A DNA stretch of 64,000 nucleotides from Cytophagaceae bacterium (GTDB lineage: Bacteria > Bacteroidota > Bacteroidia > Cytophagales > Cyclobacteriaceae). The position numbers and the translations under genes were made by a program. The notes under the pieces are model-generated. The model ran no database searches. It had not been told where the DNA came from and saw only the letters and a program-made list of their open reading frames with translations. Positions 26,318 through 35,299 of the stretch are shown here, one piece after another. Location of the stretch: positions 1,647,234 to 1,711,233 of the forward strand of contig CP030886.1 in the NCBI GenBank assembly GCA_006969745.1, in the 5' to 3' direction. Numbering within the stretch: the stretch's first letter is position 1; each line of letters starts with the position of its first letter.

Positions 26318-28137
26318 GTGATGTCATTCGTTTACTTCCAGACGGAATTGCCAATCAGATTGCTGCGGGTGAGGTAGTGCAAAGACCTGCTTCTGTAGTG
26401 AAGGAAATGCTGGAAAATAGCGTAGATGCCGGAGCAACTAACATCAAGTTGGTGGTAAAGGATGCCGGCAAAGTACTGATACAGGTCGTTGATAATGGAT
26501 GCGGTATGAGCATGACTGACGCTCGGATGAGCTTTGAACGTCATGCCACCTCTAAGATTCGTTCTTCCGATGACCTCTTTAAAATCAGAACGCTTGGCTT
26601 TCGTGGTGAGGCAATGGCATCTATAGCTGCAGTGGCCCAGGTGGAACTTAAGACACGGCAATGTGAAGACGAACTTGGTACACAGCTAGTCATTGAATCT
26701 TCGGAAATAAAGAGTCAGGAGCCTATTGCCCAAAATCAAGGAACATCTATTTCGGTTAAAAACCTGTTTTACAATGTTCCTGCCAGAAGAAATTTTCTAA
26801 AATCAAACCCGGTTGAACTTAGACACATCAATGATGAGTTTCAACGTGTGGCTCTTGCCAACCCTGAGATCGCCTTTTCATTCATACAAAATGACTTAGA
26901 AACCTATAAACTTGATGGTGGAAAGCTGAGCAAACGAATTGTACAGTTATTCGGTAAAAACTATCAGCAACAACTGGTGCCGTGTAGCGAAGAAACGGAT
27001 CTTGTGAAAATCAGTGGTTACATCGGGAAGCCGGAAAATGCCAAGAAAACCCGTGGCGAGCAGTTTTTCTTCATCAACAATCGCTTCATCAAGAACAGTT
27101 ATCTCAATCATTCCGTCACCCGAGCCTACCAGGGATTACTAAAGGAAGATTATTTCCCTTTTTACGTATTATTTATTGAAATCGATCCAATACATGTAGA
27201 CATCAATGTTCACCCCACCAAGACAGAGGTGAAGTTTGATGATGATCGGATGCTTTACGGTGTGATCAATTCGGCCGTAAGGCAAGCACTAGCTTCATTC
27301 AATGTTACTCCATCATTAGATTTTTCAGCAGACGTAAGTTTTGATCATCTCAATATACAGCGAGAAAATCCTTCTTTTACGACCAAAAAGGATCGGGATT
27401 ACGGCTCTTTCAAGTCATTGGAAAGCAATCAAGAGCGACTCGATAAGCTGAATGAACTATATGCGTCTGCCTCGCAAGAGGAGATTGCTACGATTGAGGA
27501 AGCCGAAAAAGAGCGTGTGGTTCAGACCACTTTTATCAGTTCGATTAATCAACCTGTTGAAGTTGAAGATAAAAAGCCAACATATCACCTTCATGGACGT
27601 TATTTGCTTCGGCAGGTAAAAAGTGGAATGGTTGTGTTGGATAAAGTTTCTGCCTTCGAACGAATCCTATTTGAGCAATACCAGAAATCGATGCAGACAG
27701 GTTCAGGAGTTTCACAATCATGCATGTTTCCTCAGCAAGTCGCCTTAAATCCTTCTGATTTTGCACTAGCAATGGACTTGAAACAAGAAATTAGTCAGTT
27801 GGGATTTGAGTTTGAGCAGATGGGCGAACGAATGATTGTGATACAGGGAATACCATCTGAGCTGGCGCCGTGCAACGAAAAGGAGGTATTTGAAGGTCTG
27901 ATAGAACAGTATAAGTTCAATGCTGAGAAGCTGGATCTTCCCAAAAACGAAAGTCTGGCCCGAGCGTTGGCCAAGCGAACAGCAACCAATAGGTGCAATA
28001 AGCTGAAGGAAGAGGAAATGGATCACCTGATGGACAGGTTGTTTGCCTGCGAACAGCCAAATTATACGCCGGATGGAAATCCAACCTATGTTTTGGTTAG
28101 CTTAGAGCAAATAAATGATTGGTTTAAGAAAAATTAG
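26314..28137 (+). CDS. mutL: DNA mismatch repair protein MutL
   Basis: A 607-residue GHKL ATPase that links MutS mismatch recognition to strand removal. The N-terminal domain has IAAGEVVQRPASVVKEMLEN, DNGCGMS, the HATSKIRSSDDL and TLGFRGEAMASIA motifs, and ISVKNLFYNVPARRNFLK; DVNVHPTK-type DINVHPTKTEVKF follows at about residue 300. A variable linker (350-420) leads to the C-terminal dimerisation domain. The MutL endonuclease motif DQHAxxER is not present; the corresponding place reads LDKVSAFERILFEQY, so it is probably not a nicking enzyme. Confidence 0.96.
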   Translation: MSDVIRLLPDGIANQIAAGEVVQRPASVVKEMLENSVDAGATNIKLVVKDAGKVLIQVVDNGCGMSMTDARMSFERHATSKIRSSDDLFKIRTLGFRGEAMASIAAVAQVELKTRQCEDELGTQLVIESSEIKSQEPIAQNQGTSISVKNLFYNVPARRNFLKSNPVELRHINDEFQRVALANPEIAFSFIQNDLETYKLDGGKLSKRIVQLFGKNYQQQLVPCSEETDLVKISGYIGKPENAKKTRGEQFFFINNRFIKNSYLNHSVTRAYQGLLKEDYFPFYVLFIEIDPIHVDINVHPTKTEVKFDDDRMLYGVINSAVRQALASFNVTPSLDFSADVSFDHLNIQRENPSFTTKKDRDYGSFKSLESNQERLDKLNELYASASQEEIATIEEAEKERVVQTTFISSINQPVEVEDKKPTYHLHGRYLLRQVKSGMVVLDKVSAFERILFEQYQKSMQTGSGVSQSCMFPQQVALNPSDFALAMDLKQEISQLGFEFEQMGERMIVIQGIPSELAPCNEKEVFEGLIEQYKFNAEKLDLPKNESLARALAKRTATNRCNKLKEEEMDHLMDRLFACEQPNYTPDGNPTYVLVSLEQINDWFKKN

Positions 28138-28151
28138 AAAGGAATAAATAA

Positions 28152-28940
28152 GTGTTTAGAAGACTCACACCAGTAGCAAAAAATATCCTGATCATCAATG
28201 TAGCGATTATGCTACTATCGTCATTTCTTAGGTTGCCACTCGCAGAATGGTTTGGCTTGAGAGTGGTCTATTCTACAGAGTTTGCTCCATACCAATTTCT
28301 AACCTACATGTGGCTTCATGGAGGCACCTGGCACCTTATTGGGAATATGATCGCAGTGCTTGTTTTTGCTCCTATGCTTGAAATGGTTTGGGGATCAAAA
28401 CGATTTCTTACTTTCTATCTAATCTGCGGAATTGGTGCCGGTTTACTTTATGGTGCTGCTGATGCATTCGAAAAATTACCATTGAAAAGAAGTGCTGAGG
28501 CCTACATGGAAGATCCAAGCCCGGAAGCTTTTGAGCGATTCATTATTGAAAATAAGTCGTTTATTAATGTAGCCAGAGGCGGTGAACTTCTGGACTTATA
28601 TTATGATAATCCTGCCTACGAAGGGGAAACAATTGCTGCCGTAAGGAGCATTTATGATGGTGTAGTCACAAATGGCAACATGATTGGTGCATCTGGTGCG
28701 GTCTTTGGAATTTTATTTGCGTTCGCGTTCTTGTTTCCAAATACCGAGCTTTTTCTACTTTTCCCGCCAATCCCAATCAAAGCCAAATACCTGGTGTTTT
28801 TCTATGCCATGTATGAGCTTTATGCTGAGTTTAATAGAACTCCAGGAGATAATGTAGCTCACCTTGCCCACCTTGGTGGAATGCTGATTGCATTTATTTT
28901 GTTAAAATTTTGGCAGGATAGTACTAAGAGATTTTACTAA
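28152..28940 (+). CDS. Rhomboid-family intramembrane serine protease
   Basis: A 262-residue membrane protease. The catalytic serine is in MIGASGAVFGILFAFAFLFP (GxSG), and the catalytic histidine is in HLAHLGGMLIAFI near the C-terminus; HGGTWHLIGNMIAVLVFAPM has the conserved HxxxN of helix 2. A soluble insertion of about 70 residues (KLPLKRSAEAYMEDPSPEAF to VRSIYDGVV) sits between TM3 and the active-site helix. It starts at a GTG, 14 bases after mutL. A second rhomboid follows 2 bases later, so they form a tandem pair. Confidence 0.92.
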   Translation: MFRRLTPVAKNILIINVAIMLLSSFLRLPLAEWFGLRVVYSTEFAPYQFLTYMWLHGGTWHLIGNMIAVLVFAPMLEMVWGSKRFLTFYLICGIGAGLLYGAADAFEKLPLKRSAEAYMEDPSPEAFERFIIENKSFINVARGGELLDLYYDNPAYEGETIAAVRSIYDGVVTNGNMIGASGAVFGILFAFAFLFPNTELFLLFPPIPIKAKYLVFFYAMYELYAEFNRTPGDNVAHLAHLGGMLIAFILLKFWQDSTKRFY

Positions 28941-28942
28941 GC

Positions 28943-29854
28943 ATGAACGGAGGAATCAAACAAGAATTTTCTAACGCCTGGAGTAAGCCCAACAATGCGG
29001 TTGTTCAAATTATTTTGATCAACTTGATTGTGTTTGTATCTGCTCGAATCTTCAAAGTATTTTTTGACTTGAGTGGAGCTACAGATACCTTTTTCTGGAT
29101 GTTTAGAAAACTGCAACTTCCGGCGGAGATAGGCTCTTTCCTACTCCAGCCCTGGTCTATAGTAACTTACTTTTTCACTCACTTCGATTTTTTCCATATC
29201 CTTTTCAATATGCTTTTCCTGTTTTGGTTTGGCAGGATCATTCAGGAATTTTTGAATAGCAAACGCGTCATCGCTTTGTATGTGCTTGGTGGATTGGCAG
29301 GAGGACTTCTGTACATGTTTATGTACAATTTTATTCCGTTTTTCGCTGATCGAGTAGCAGGATCTATGATGCTGGGAGCATCAGCCGGTGTTTTTGCAAT
29401 TGTGGTTGGAGCAGCCGTTTTTATGCCCAACTACACGTTCTTTTTGCTGTTTATCGGCCCGGTTAAAATCAAATACATTGCCATTTTTTACGTGTTCATG
29501 TCATTCATCGGATCTACGGGAGCCAATGCCGGGGGAGAAATTGCCCATCTCGGAGGTGCACTTATCGGATGGATATATATCTCACAGCTAAACAAAGGAA
29601 CTGACCTTGGTGGCTGGATCATCTCTTTTATTTCCTTCGTCAAGAGTATGTTTAAGCCTCAACCAAAAATCAAGGTGACACACCGCTCTGGCAACAGAAG
29701 ACCCTCAAAAAAAGAATCCAAGGCAAAAACATCAGAATCAGGCAACACACCCCAGGCCGAGATAGATGCCATTCTGGATAAAATCTCAGAAAAAGGATAT
29801 GAGAGTTTGAGCAAGGATGAGAAGCAAAAGCTTTTCAATGCCAGCAAGAAGTAG
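28943..29854 (+). CDS. Rhomboid-family intramembrane serine protease with basic C-tail
   Basis: A 303-residue paralogue of the upstream gene. The serine is in MLGASAGVFAIVVGAAVFMP (GASAG), the histidine in GGEIAHLGGALIGWIYI, and HFDFFHILFNMLFLFWFGRI provides helix 2. After the last TM there is a cytosolic tail of about 85 residues rich in Lys, Arg and Ser (HRSGNRRPSKKESKAKTSES), ending in an amphipathic helix EIDAILDKISEKGYESLSKD, a motif also seen at the end of other Bacteroidota rhomboids. The two genes are 2 bases apart. Substrates are unknown. Confidence 0.92.
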   Translation: MNGGIKQEFSNAWSKPNNAVVQIILINLIVFVSARIFKVFFDLSGATDTFFWMFRKLQLPAEIGSFLLQPWSIVTYFFTHFDFFHILFNMLFLFWFGRIIQEFLNSKRVIALYVLGGLAGGLLYMFMYNFIPFFADRVAGSMMLGASAGVFAIVVGAAVFMPNYTFFLLFIGPVKIKYIAIFYVFMSFIGSTGANAGGEIAHLGGALIGWIYISQLNKGTDLGGWIISFISFVKSMFKPQPKIKVTHRSGNRRPSKKESKAKTSESGNTPQAEIDAILDKISEKGYESLSKDEKQKLFNASKK

Positions 29855-29890
29855 CATGAATTTTGCTCTTACTCAGGCTAAACATTCGAT

Positions 29891-30271
29891 ATGAGCAAAT
29901 ACCTTTTGATATTTAGCATGCTCTTCTTTCTAGCCTGCAAGGAAGAGGAGACTCCACTTTCAGCAGATGAGATGTTGAGTCAGATGGAAGCCATTGACAC
30001 TGAAATTGAGGCTATGCTTGTTACCTCATGCAGCTCGTCATCTCAATGTATGGCTACAGCTTATGGAGCTAAAGCATGCGGTGGACCGGTGAAGTATATT
30101 GTTCATTCCACAGAGATGGACATGCCCAGATTTCTTTTACTTGTAAATCGCTACAATAGCCTGAATGCTCAATACAATTTAGAAACAGGTGCGATTTCTG
30201 ATTGTTCAATAATCGTAGAACCAGACGTAGAATGCGTGAGTGGTGAATGTCAGCCGGTGGCTGATGATTAA
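29891..30271 (+). CDS. Small cysteine-containing lipoprotein, unknown
   Basis: This 126-residue protein has a lipoprotein signal (MSKYLLIFSMLFFLAC, lipobox FLAC) followed by an acidic stretch. The mature domain has several cysteines (TSCSSSSQCMATAYGAKACG, DCSIIVEPDVECVSGECQPV) that could form disulfides in the periplasm. No family is recognised. It stands 36 bases after the rhomboid pair and overlaps the 3' end of the convergent gene by 4 bases. Confidence 0.75.
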   Translation: MSKYLLIFSMLFFLACKEEETPLSADEMLSQMEAIDTEIEAMLVTSCSSSSQCMATAYGAKACGGPVKYIVHSTEMDMPRFLLLVNRYNSLNAQYNLETGAISDCSIIVEPDVECVSGECQPVADD

Positions 30272-31119
30272 GGCATCCGCTTGAAATAAAGCATCTCTTG
30301 TGGCTTGCCAATATTCTTTTCACTGATCGTGTAGAAATCTCCCTTGTGCCAACAAATAGCTTCACCTTGAGGCTCCGGTATATAATCAACCATGACAGCA
30401 TCCCAAGCCAAGATTCGATCAACGGCTGGCTTTTCGGACTCACCCCAATAGTAAATGGCTCCATAATGTTTGAGAAGTATTTCCCCTTGCTCATTCATAT
30501 CTGCCGCTGTAAAGAGTTTTGCAGGGATAGTGCCTTTGGATTTGATCACGGCCGGTTGTTCATTGGGCACAAATGGAAATGAATAGACCAGGGCATTTTT
30601 TTCACGCTTTGTCACCAAAACAAATTCATTCTGATTATGGTCATACAATACTGCCTCGGCATCTCTTGCACCTTCAGCATAAGTAAATGACATCACATCA
30701 ATCTCCCTCTTATCAATTGTAATTTTTGACTTTCCCTCTAAACGAGGCTCAGGGATTTCCAAAATCCTCACTGACTCATGAACAGCCTTGTTGTCACCAA
30801 TCTCAGCAACATAAATGTATGATTTGCCTCCAATTTTTGCAGTGACAATTTCTTCCCAATCACGATTGATAATTCCACCGAGTTCAAGCTCCATTACTAT
30901 TTGAGCATTATTGTCGATAAGGTAAAGTGTGGGTCCAGAGCCGCTATCATTGTGCGTCCAGAAATACCCCGGATTTTCATATGACTCTTCGATGCCTGAA
31001 GCCTCAATCAAACGATCATCTTCAATGACAGCAATCACCTCTTGCGTATAAAAGAATTGCGTAATTGGGGCCGCCGATAAAAATATAATGGAAAGGAGTA
31101 GTAGAACTCGAATTTTCAT
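30268..31119 (-). CDS. Secreted beta-propeller-like protein, unknown
   Basis: A 283-residue protein with a signal peptide (MKIRVLLLLSIIFLSAAPIT). The mature part shows repeated strands typical of small propellers: EASGIEESYENPGYFWTHND, YLIDNNAQIVMELELGGIIN, DWEEIVTAKIGGKSYIYVAE and ARDAEAVLYDHNQNEFVLVT. The sequence resembles proteins that compare stored and displayed values in Bacteroidota, but no catalytic motif is clear. It is a single gene behind the promoter at 31144-31172. Confidence 0.72.
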   Translation of the reverse strand: MKIRVLLLLSIIFLSAAPITQFFYTQEVIAVIEDDRLIEASGIEESYENPGYFWTHNDSGSGPTLYLIDNNAQIVMELELGGIINRDWEEIVTAKIGGKSYIYVAEIGDNKAVHESVRILEIPEPRLEGKSKITIDKREIDVMSFTYAEGARDAEAVLYDHNQNEFVLVTKREKNALVYSFPFVPNEQPAVIKSKGTIPAKLFTAADMNEQGEILLKHYGAIYYWGESEKPAVDRILAWDAVMVDYIPEPQGEAICWHKGDFYTISEKNIGKPQEMLYFKRMP

Positions 31120-31143
31120 TCAGAATGTAAAATTAAAAGCAGG

Positions 31144-31172
31144 CAAAAATAATGAATTGCATTAACACGCAA
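31144..31172 (-). promoter_or_regulatory. Bacteroidota promoter: TTG / TATTTTTG
   Basis: On the minus strand a TTG (31172-31170) is followed after 18 bases by TATTTTTG (31151-31144), close to the -33/-7 spacing of this phylum. The ATG of the propeller-like protein lies 25 bases after the -7 box. Confidence 0.5.
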
Positions 31173-31244
31173 ACGTTCTAAAGTGTTTAACAAGGCACTT
31201 TATTTTTAGGCGAAAGATTCGGAAATAATATGATTCTAAACGGA

Positions 31245-32285
31245 TTAAGCTACTTTCGATTTATTGGCTAGCTGACCACATGCCGCATCAATATCCTTCC
31301 CTCTACTCCTTCGCACGCTTGTATGTATACCGCCTTTAATTAAGTGATTGGCAAATCTGTCAATGGTTTCCGGATCTGCCTTAGTGAAAGAAGCCTCTGA
31401 AATTGGGTTATATTCTATGATGTTGATTCTGACACCCGGTACTTTCCGTGCGTACTTCAGCAGCTTGTCTGCATCTTCTATCGAATCATTGAAATCATAG
31501 AAAAGGATGTATTCAAAGGTTATCCGATTCCCTGTTTTATCATAGAAATATCTGAGCGATTGCAATAGTGCATCAAGGGTATTCGTCTCGTTGATTGGCA
31601 TGATAGTGTCACGCTTTTTGTCATCTGCAGCATGTAGTGAAAGTGCCAGGTTGAACTTCACCTCATCATCCCCCAGCTTGTTGATCATTTTAGCAATTCC
31701 GGCAGTAGACACTGTGATTCTTTTTGGAGACATGTTCAATCCATCTTCCGCGGTGATTCGGTCGATGCCTTCCATCATGCCTTTGTAGTTGAGCAGGGGC
31801 TCGCCCATTCCCATGAATACGATATTGGAAAGGGGCTTTTGATAATGTTCTTCCGCTTGGTCACGAATAGCAACCACTTGATCATAAATTTCTCCTGCAT
31901 CTAAGTTCCTTTCTCGTTTCATGTAGCCTGTAGCACAAAACTTACAGCTAAGCGAACATCCAACCTGCGAAGAAACGCATGCTGTCATTCTTTCATCGGC
32001 AGGAATCAAAACACCTTCAATTAGGTGCTTGTCGTGTAATCGAAATGCTGATTTGATGGTGCCGTCATTTGACAATTGAGAATTATCAATGGCGATGTGA
32101 TTGATAACAAATTCTTCCTTGAGTTTATCTCTTAGTGGCTTTGAAAGGTTGGACATTTCGTCAAAGGATTTGGTCGATTTTATCCACAACCATTCCCAAA
32201 CCTGTTTAGCTCGAAATTTTTTCTCACCATTTGCCTCGAACCAGGTCGTCAACCCCTCCAACGTTTCTTTACGAATGTCCTTCAT
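31245..32285 (-). CDS. rlmN: 23S rRNA (adenine2503-C2)-methyltransferase RlmN
   Basis: This 346-residue radical-SAM enzyme methylates C2 of A2503 in 23S rRNA (and often A37 in tRNA). The cluster motif is in GCSLSCKFCATGYMKRERNL (CxxxCxxC), the SAM site in NIVFMGMGEPLLNYKGMMEG, and the methylated catalytic cysteine in GKDIDAACGQLANK near the C-terminus; a second catalytic Cys lies in MTACVSSQVG. Length is normal. A TACCTTTG box directly before the ATG suggests a very short or absent leader. Confidence 0.97.
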   Translation of the reverse strand: MKDIRKETLEGLTTWFEANGEKKFRAKQVWEWLWIKSTKSFDEMSNLSKPLRDKLKEEFVINHIAIDNSQLSNDGTIKSAFRLHDKHLIEGVLIPADERMTACVSSQVGCSLSCKFCATGYMKRERNLDAGEIYDQVVAIRDQAEEHYQKPLSNIVFMGMGEPLLNYKGMMEGIDRITAEDGLNMSPKRITVSTAGIAKMINKLGDDEVKFNLALSLHAADDKKRDTIMPINETNTLDALLQSLRYFYDKTGNRITFEYILFYDFNDSIEDADKLLKYARKVPGVRINIIEYNPISEASFTKADPETIDRFANHLIKGGIHTSVRRSRGKDIDAACGQLANKSKVA

Positions 32286-32289
32286 ACTG

Positions 32290-32297
32290 CAAAGGTA
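32290..32297 (-). promoter_or_regulatory. Bacteroidota -7 box (TACCTTTG) directly before rlmN
   Basis: On the minus strand TACCTTTG matches TAnnTTTG and ends 4 bases before the rlmN ATG, so transcription would begin near the start codon (leaderless or nearly so). The upstream TTG is 26 bases away, longer than usual. Confidence 0.38.
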
Positions 32298-32348
32298 TGA
32301 AGTAATTATTCCTTCTATGAAATCAAAAAAAGAACTGCACTGGCGTCT

Positions 32349-33359
32349 TTAATTTTCATTCAAAGTGAAGAAGAAGGTAGTTCCCTCGCCCGGTTGCGAT
32401 TCCAGCCATATTTGGCCTCCATGCAATTCCACAACGCGGCGTGCAATCGCGAGTCCTAAACCCATTCCCTCATAGGCATCCTTGGCATGAAGCTGCCTGA
32501 AAAGCTGGAAAGCCCTTGGGATATCTTTTTCAAAAATACCTATCCCATTGTCCTGAATGGCAAATTCCCAGCTTCCATTCTTCTTTTCGGCGGACAAAGA
32601 AATCTTAGGTGAAACATCAGTTCGCCTGTATTTGATGGAATTGCCAATAAGATTTTGAAAGACGCGCTTAAGTTCGTTTTTGTTGGCCTTTAAAACTGGC
32701 ATATTGCCGATTTCAATCATTGCATCGGAATTTGCAACTGACCCATTCATGGATTCTATCACTTCATGGATCAGGTTTTTCACATCAACTTCCTCGCGTT
32801 TAAACTCCAGCCCTATACTTAAGTATTCGGAAAGTGCTGAAACCAACTCAGACATGCGGTGTGCCGCCTGCTTTGTAAAGTGCACAAGATTTTGTCCATC
32901 AGAATCGAGCATTTGCAAATAATCGGATTCAAGAAGTGTAGAGCAACCAAGGACTGTATTAATCGGCTCTCGCAGATCATGCGTAGTGGCATAGTTGAAC
33001 TGAATAAGCTGATCATTTCTTGTCTTTAAAATTTTCATTTGACCCTCTAGTGCGCTGTTGGAATCCTTCAACTGCTGGCATGTTTTGGCACCCATAGAAA
33101 CTACTATGAAAACGAAAATTGAGCCCATCAAAAAGATCACTCCGGTAAGCACGGGCAAAAAGTTGTCGTGATTTCCAATAATGACGAAAACCATCCCGAA
33201 ATAACCCAATTCAAAAAAGGACATAAGGATAAGAAGCTTTCTCCATCCTTTTCTAAAGTTGTCTTGCTCTAGCAATTGAAAGATATCTCTTGTCTTTAAC
33301 ATAGCAAGAAAGAGAATGATGGCCCCAAGTAGAATCAGTGATATTATAAAAATCTCCAT
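32349..33359 (-). CDS. Membrane sensor histidine kinase, no adjacent response regulator
   Basis: The ATG at 33359 gives 336 residues beginning MEIFIISLILLGAIILFLAM; a longer frame exists but would overlap the divergent TRAP region. Three hydrophobic segments (2-20, 42-62, 67-90) are followed by a coiled coil and the kinase core: H-box TTHDLREPINTVLG, N-box VFQNLIGNSIKYRR, G1 IQDNGIGIF, and GMGLGLAIARRVVELHGGQIW. All catalytic elements are present. It resembles the phytochrome-type HDLREP kinases common in Bacteroidota. No response regulator is nearby. It is divergent from the TRAP operon and could sense for it. Confidence 0.9.
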   Translation of the reverse strand: MEIFIISLILLGAIILFLAMLKTRDIFQLLEQDNFRKGWRKLLILMSFFELGYFGMVFVIIGNHDNFLPVLTGVIFLMGSIFVFIVVSMGAKTCQQLKDSNSALEGQMKILKTRNDQLIQFNYATTHDLREPINTVLGCSTLLESDYLQMLDSDGQNLVHFTKQAAHRMSELVSALSEYLSIGLEFKREEVDVKNLIHEVIESMNGSVANSDAMIEIGNMPVLKANKNELKRVFQNLIGNSIKYRRTDVSPKISLSAEKKNGSWEFAIQDNGIGIFEKDIPRAFQLFRQLHAKDAYEGMGLGLAIARRVVELHGGQIWLESQPGEGTTFFFTLNEN

Positions 33360-33420
33360 TGCATTTCGTATTGAGTGGCTGCAAAGAAGTATGAATGGAG
33401 CTACATCAGAACTATAAAAC

Positions 33421-33439
33421 GGTATACACTTGGTATACA
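33421..33439. repeat. Direct repeat GGTATACA x2 in the kinase/TRAP divergent region
   Basis: Two copies of GGTATACA (33421-33428 and 33432-33439), 11 bases apart start to start, so on the same DNA face. Each contains the palindrome GTATAC. The position between the histidine kinase and the TRAP genes suits a regulator site. Confidence 0.42.
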
Positions 33440-33522
33440 TCTCAAGAGAAAGATGGAATTTAAAGTCGACAGCTATTGTGCAAAAACTGGGCGAGATCAG
33501 AAAGGTTCGCTATTTTCGTCTG

Positions 33523-34014
33523 GTGACCCTAATTGATAAGCTTAATACTGCAGTAGGTAAAGCCACGTCATGGCTTACAATTACCCTCGTGTTGACAATT
33601 GTAATCGACGTTTTTCTACGCTATACTCTAAGCATAACTACCGCTGCTTCATTTGAATTAGAATGGCATTTATTCGCAGCTATTTTTTTGTTAGGAGCCG
33701 CATATACATTTAAGGAAGACAAGCATGTTCGAGTAGATGTTTTTTACGATCGATTTTCTGACAATGCAAAAGCCTGGGTCAACCTTATTGGCGGGTTGAC
33801 TTTACTCTTGCCGTTTTGCGCAGTTGCTTTCTGGGAATCTTTATCGTTTGTACATAACTCATATCAATTGGGGGAAACGAGTCCTCAGCCAGGTGGACTT
33901 CCTGCAAGATGGATTATTAAATCGACCATACCAGCAGGATTTCTATTACTTGGTCTCCAGGGCATTTCTTCTATCACCAAATCTCTAATTACCATCACTC
34001 ATGGCAGAAAATGA
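33523..34014 (+). CDS. TRAP transporter small permease (DctQ)
   Basis: The start is uncertain because no ATG is in frame: TTG 33430, GTG 33478 and GTG 33523 are possible. The last gives 163 residues, beginning TLIDKLNTAVGKATSWLTIT, which fits the family's usual N-terminus and length, and leaves the upstream repeat free. Four TM helices are visible (WLTITLVLTIVIDVFLRY; WHLFAAIFLLGAAYTFK; WVNLIGGLTLLLPFCAVAFW; STIPAGFLLLGLQGISSI), with the ELEWHLFA and DKHVRVDVFYDRFS elements of DctQ. It bridges the binding protein to the large permease. The stop overlaps the next gene by 14 bases. Confidence 0.88.
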   Translation: MTLIDKLNTAVGKATSWLTITLVLTIVIDVFLRYTLSITTAASFELEWHLFAAIFLLGAAYTFKEDKHVRVDVFYDRFSDNAKAWVNLIGGLTLLLPFCAVAFWESLSFVHNSYQLGETSPQPGGLPARWIIKSTIPAGFLLLGLQGISSITKSLITITHGRK

Positions 34015-35299
34015 ATTCAATAAAAAAGATACTCCCAAGTGGTTAAAAACTATCCAGCTTAATAGCTGGGAGGCTGAGCTGCTAATATCTGCATTGGTGC
34101 TTTATGCTCTTTTTCAAATCCCCGATGTTCTTGATGCTTTCAGCCATAACAATTTTAAACGAGGCAGCGACTTGATCAGGGTTTTTAACGCCTTAAAAAG
34201 TGGTATCGTCTTTTTGCAATTTGGCTACATTCTGCACATTTCTGTTCGAGGAATTTGGGTAGCATCTGTTGGCTTTAGCTACGTATTCCCTAATGGGATA
34301 AATAATACCAATTTGAAGTTTAAAGGGAAATTCAAGAAAGAATTAGAAAAGAATCCCTCGTTGGTAAAAAATGTGCTCAGACTTGAGGAGTTGTCCTCGA
34401 TGATCTACGGATTGAGTTTTACAGTCTTCGGCATATTCATTGGGCTGAGTACACTTATGTTCTTCTTCATCTTTGTGATGAACTATACCTCGCCCTACTC
34501 ACCCAATACAATTACCGAAAGCCCTATTTTCTTTGGCTTCTTTGCGATACTCTATGTGGTGGGAATACTGGTTGTTTTCATCGATTTTATAACCTCAGGA
34601 TTGTTCCGAAGAAAAGAATGGGGTGTTGACTGGTTTTATCCAATTGCATGGTTTTACAGAATTATCACGCTTTCTTTCCTCTATCGACGATCCATGCTTG
34701 TTCTGCTCTCAAATCTGAAAGGTTGGCGAGCCAGAATAGTTTCTTTGATTATTGCGGCGATTGTTGGAGGTTATTTGTTTTTGTTGGACGAAATGAGCGA
34801 CAGTAGAATTGAATCGTATTTGTCAAAATCAACTGAAGGAGAGTTTATCATGGGCAACTACGAATCGCTCAGGTCTAAAGGTGATTACCTTCTGAGCTCA
34901 ATTCAATCTGACATCATCGATGGTACGTATCTAAAAGTTTTTCTGAAGGATATCTCAGTCTTTGATAATATGAAGGAGTCTCCTTACAACAATGATGAGA
35001 TAAAGTGGGATCAGCAAAAATCCGACTCTACCTCTTTCTATCTAAACAGGTGGCTTGAAGTGAAAATCGATACCATCATTTTTCAAAATCTGAAATGGGT
35101 AAACGCCCAGCATCCTGTTGAACGTGATTTTGGATTTTATACATATATCGATATCCATTCACTTGATCGTGGTAATCATAGGCTTACTATTGCACCCGAC
35201 ACTCTTAATTTGAATAAAAAAGAGAAACGCGAGTTGGGTTATACCCGCTATAAGGGAAAGATACTCGCTAATATTTCCTTTCAATATGACAAGCCGTGA
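34001..35299 (+). CDS. Unknown membrane protein embedded in the TRAP operon
   Basis: A 432-residue protein that I cannot assign to a family. It has about six hydrophobic segments in the first 265 residues (AELLISALVLYALFQIPDVL; GIVFLQFGYILHISVRGIWV; LSFTVFGIFIGLSTLMFFFI; FFGFFAILYVVGILVVFIDF; IVSLIIAAIVGGYLFLLDEM) and then about 165 soluble residues, predicted periplasmic, ending in a beta-rich piece. It overlaps dctQ by 14 bases and dctM by 4 bases, so all three are coupled. Canonical TRAP operons have no such gene between Q and M; it may be an accessory subunit or a modulator. Confidence 0.78.
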   Translation: MAENEFNKKDTPKWLKTIQLNSWEAELLISALVLYALFQIPDVLDAFSHNNFKRGSDLIRVFNALKSGIVFLQFGYILHISVRGIWVASVGFSYVFPNGINNTNLKFKGKFKKELEKNPSLVKNVLRLEELSSMIYGLSFTVFGIFIGLSTLMFFFIFVMNYTSPYSPNTITESPIFFGFFAILYVVGILVVFIDFITSGLFRRKEWGVDWFYPIAWFYRIITLSFLYRRSMLVLLSNLKGWRARIVSLIIAAIVGGYLFLLDEMSDSRIESYLSKSTEGEFIMGNYESLRSKGDYLLSSIQSDIIDGTYLKVFLKDISVFDNMKESPYNNDEIKWDQQKSDSTSFYLNRWLEVKIDTIIFQNLKWVNAQHPVERDFGFYTYIDIHSLDRGNHRLTIAPDTLNLNKKEKRELGYTRYKGKILANISFQYDKP

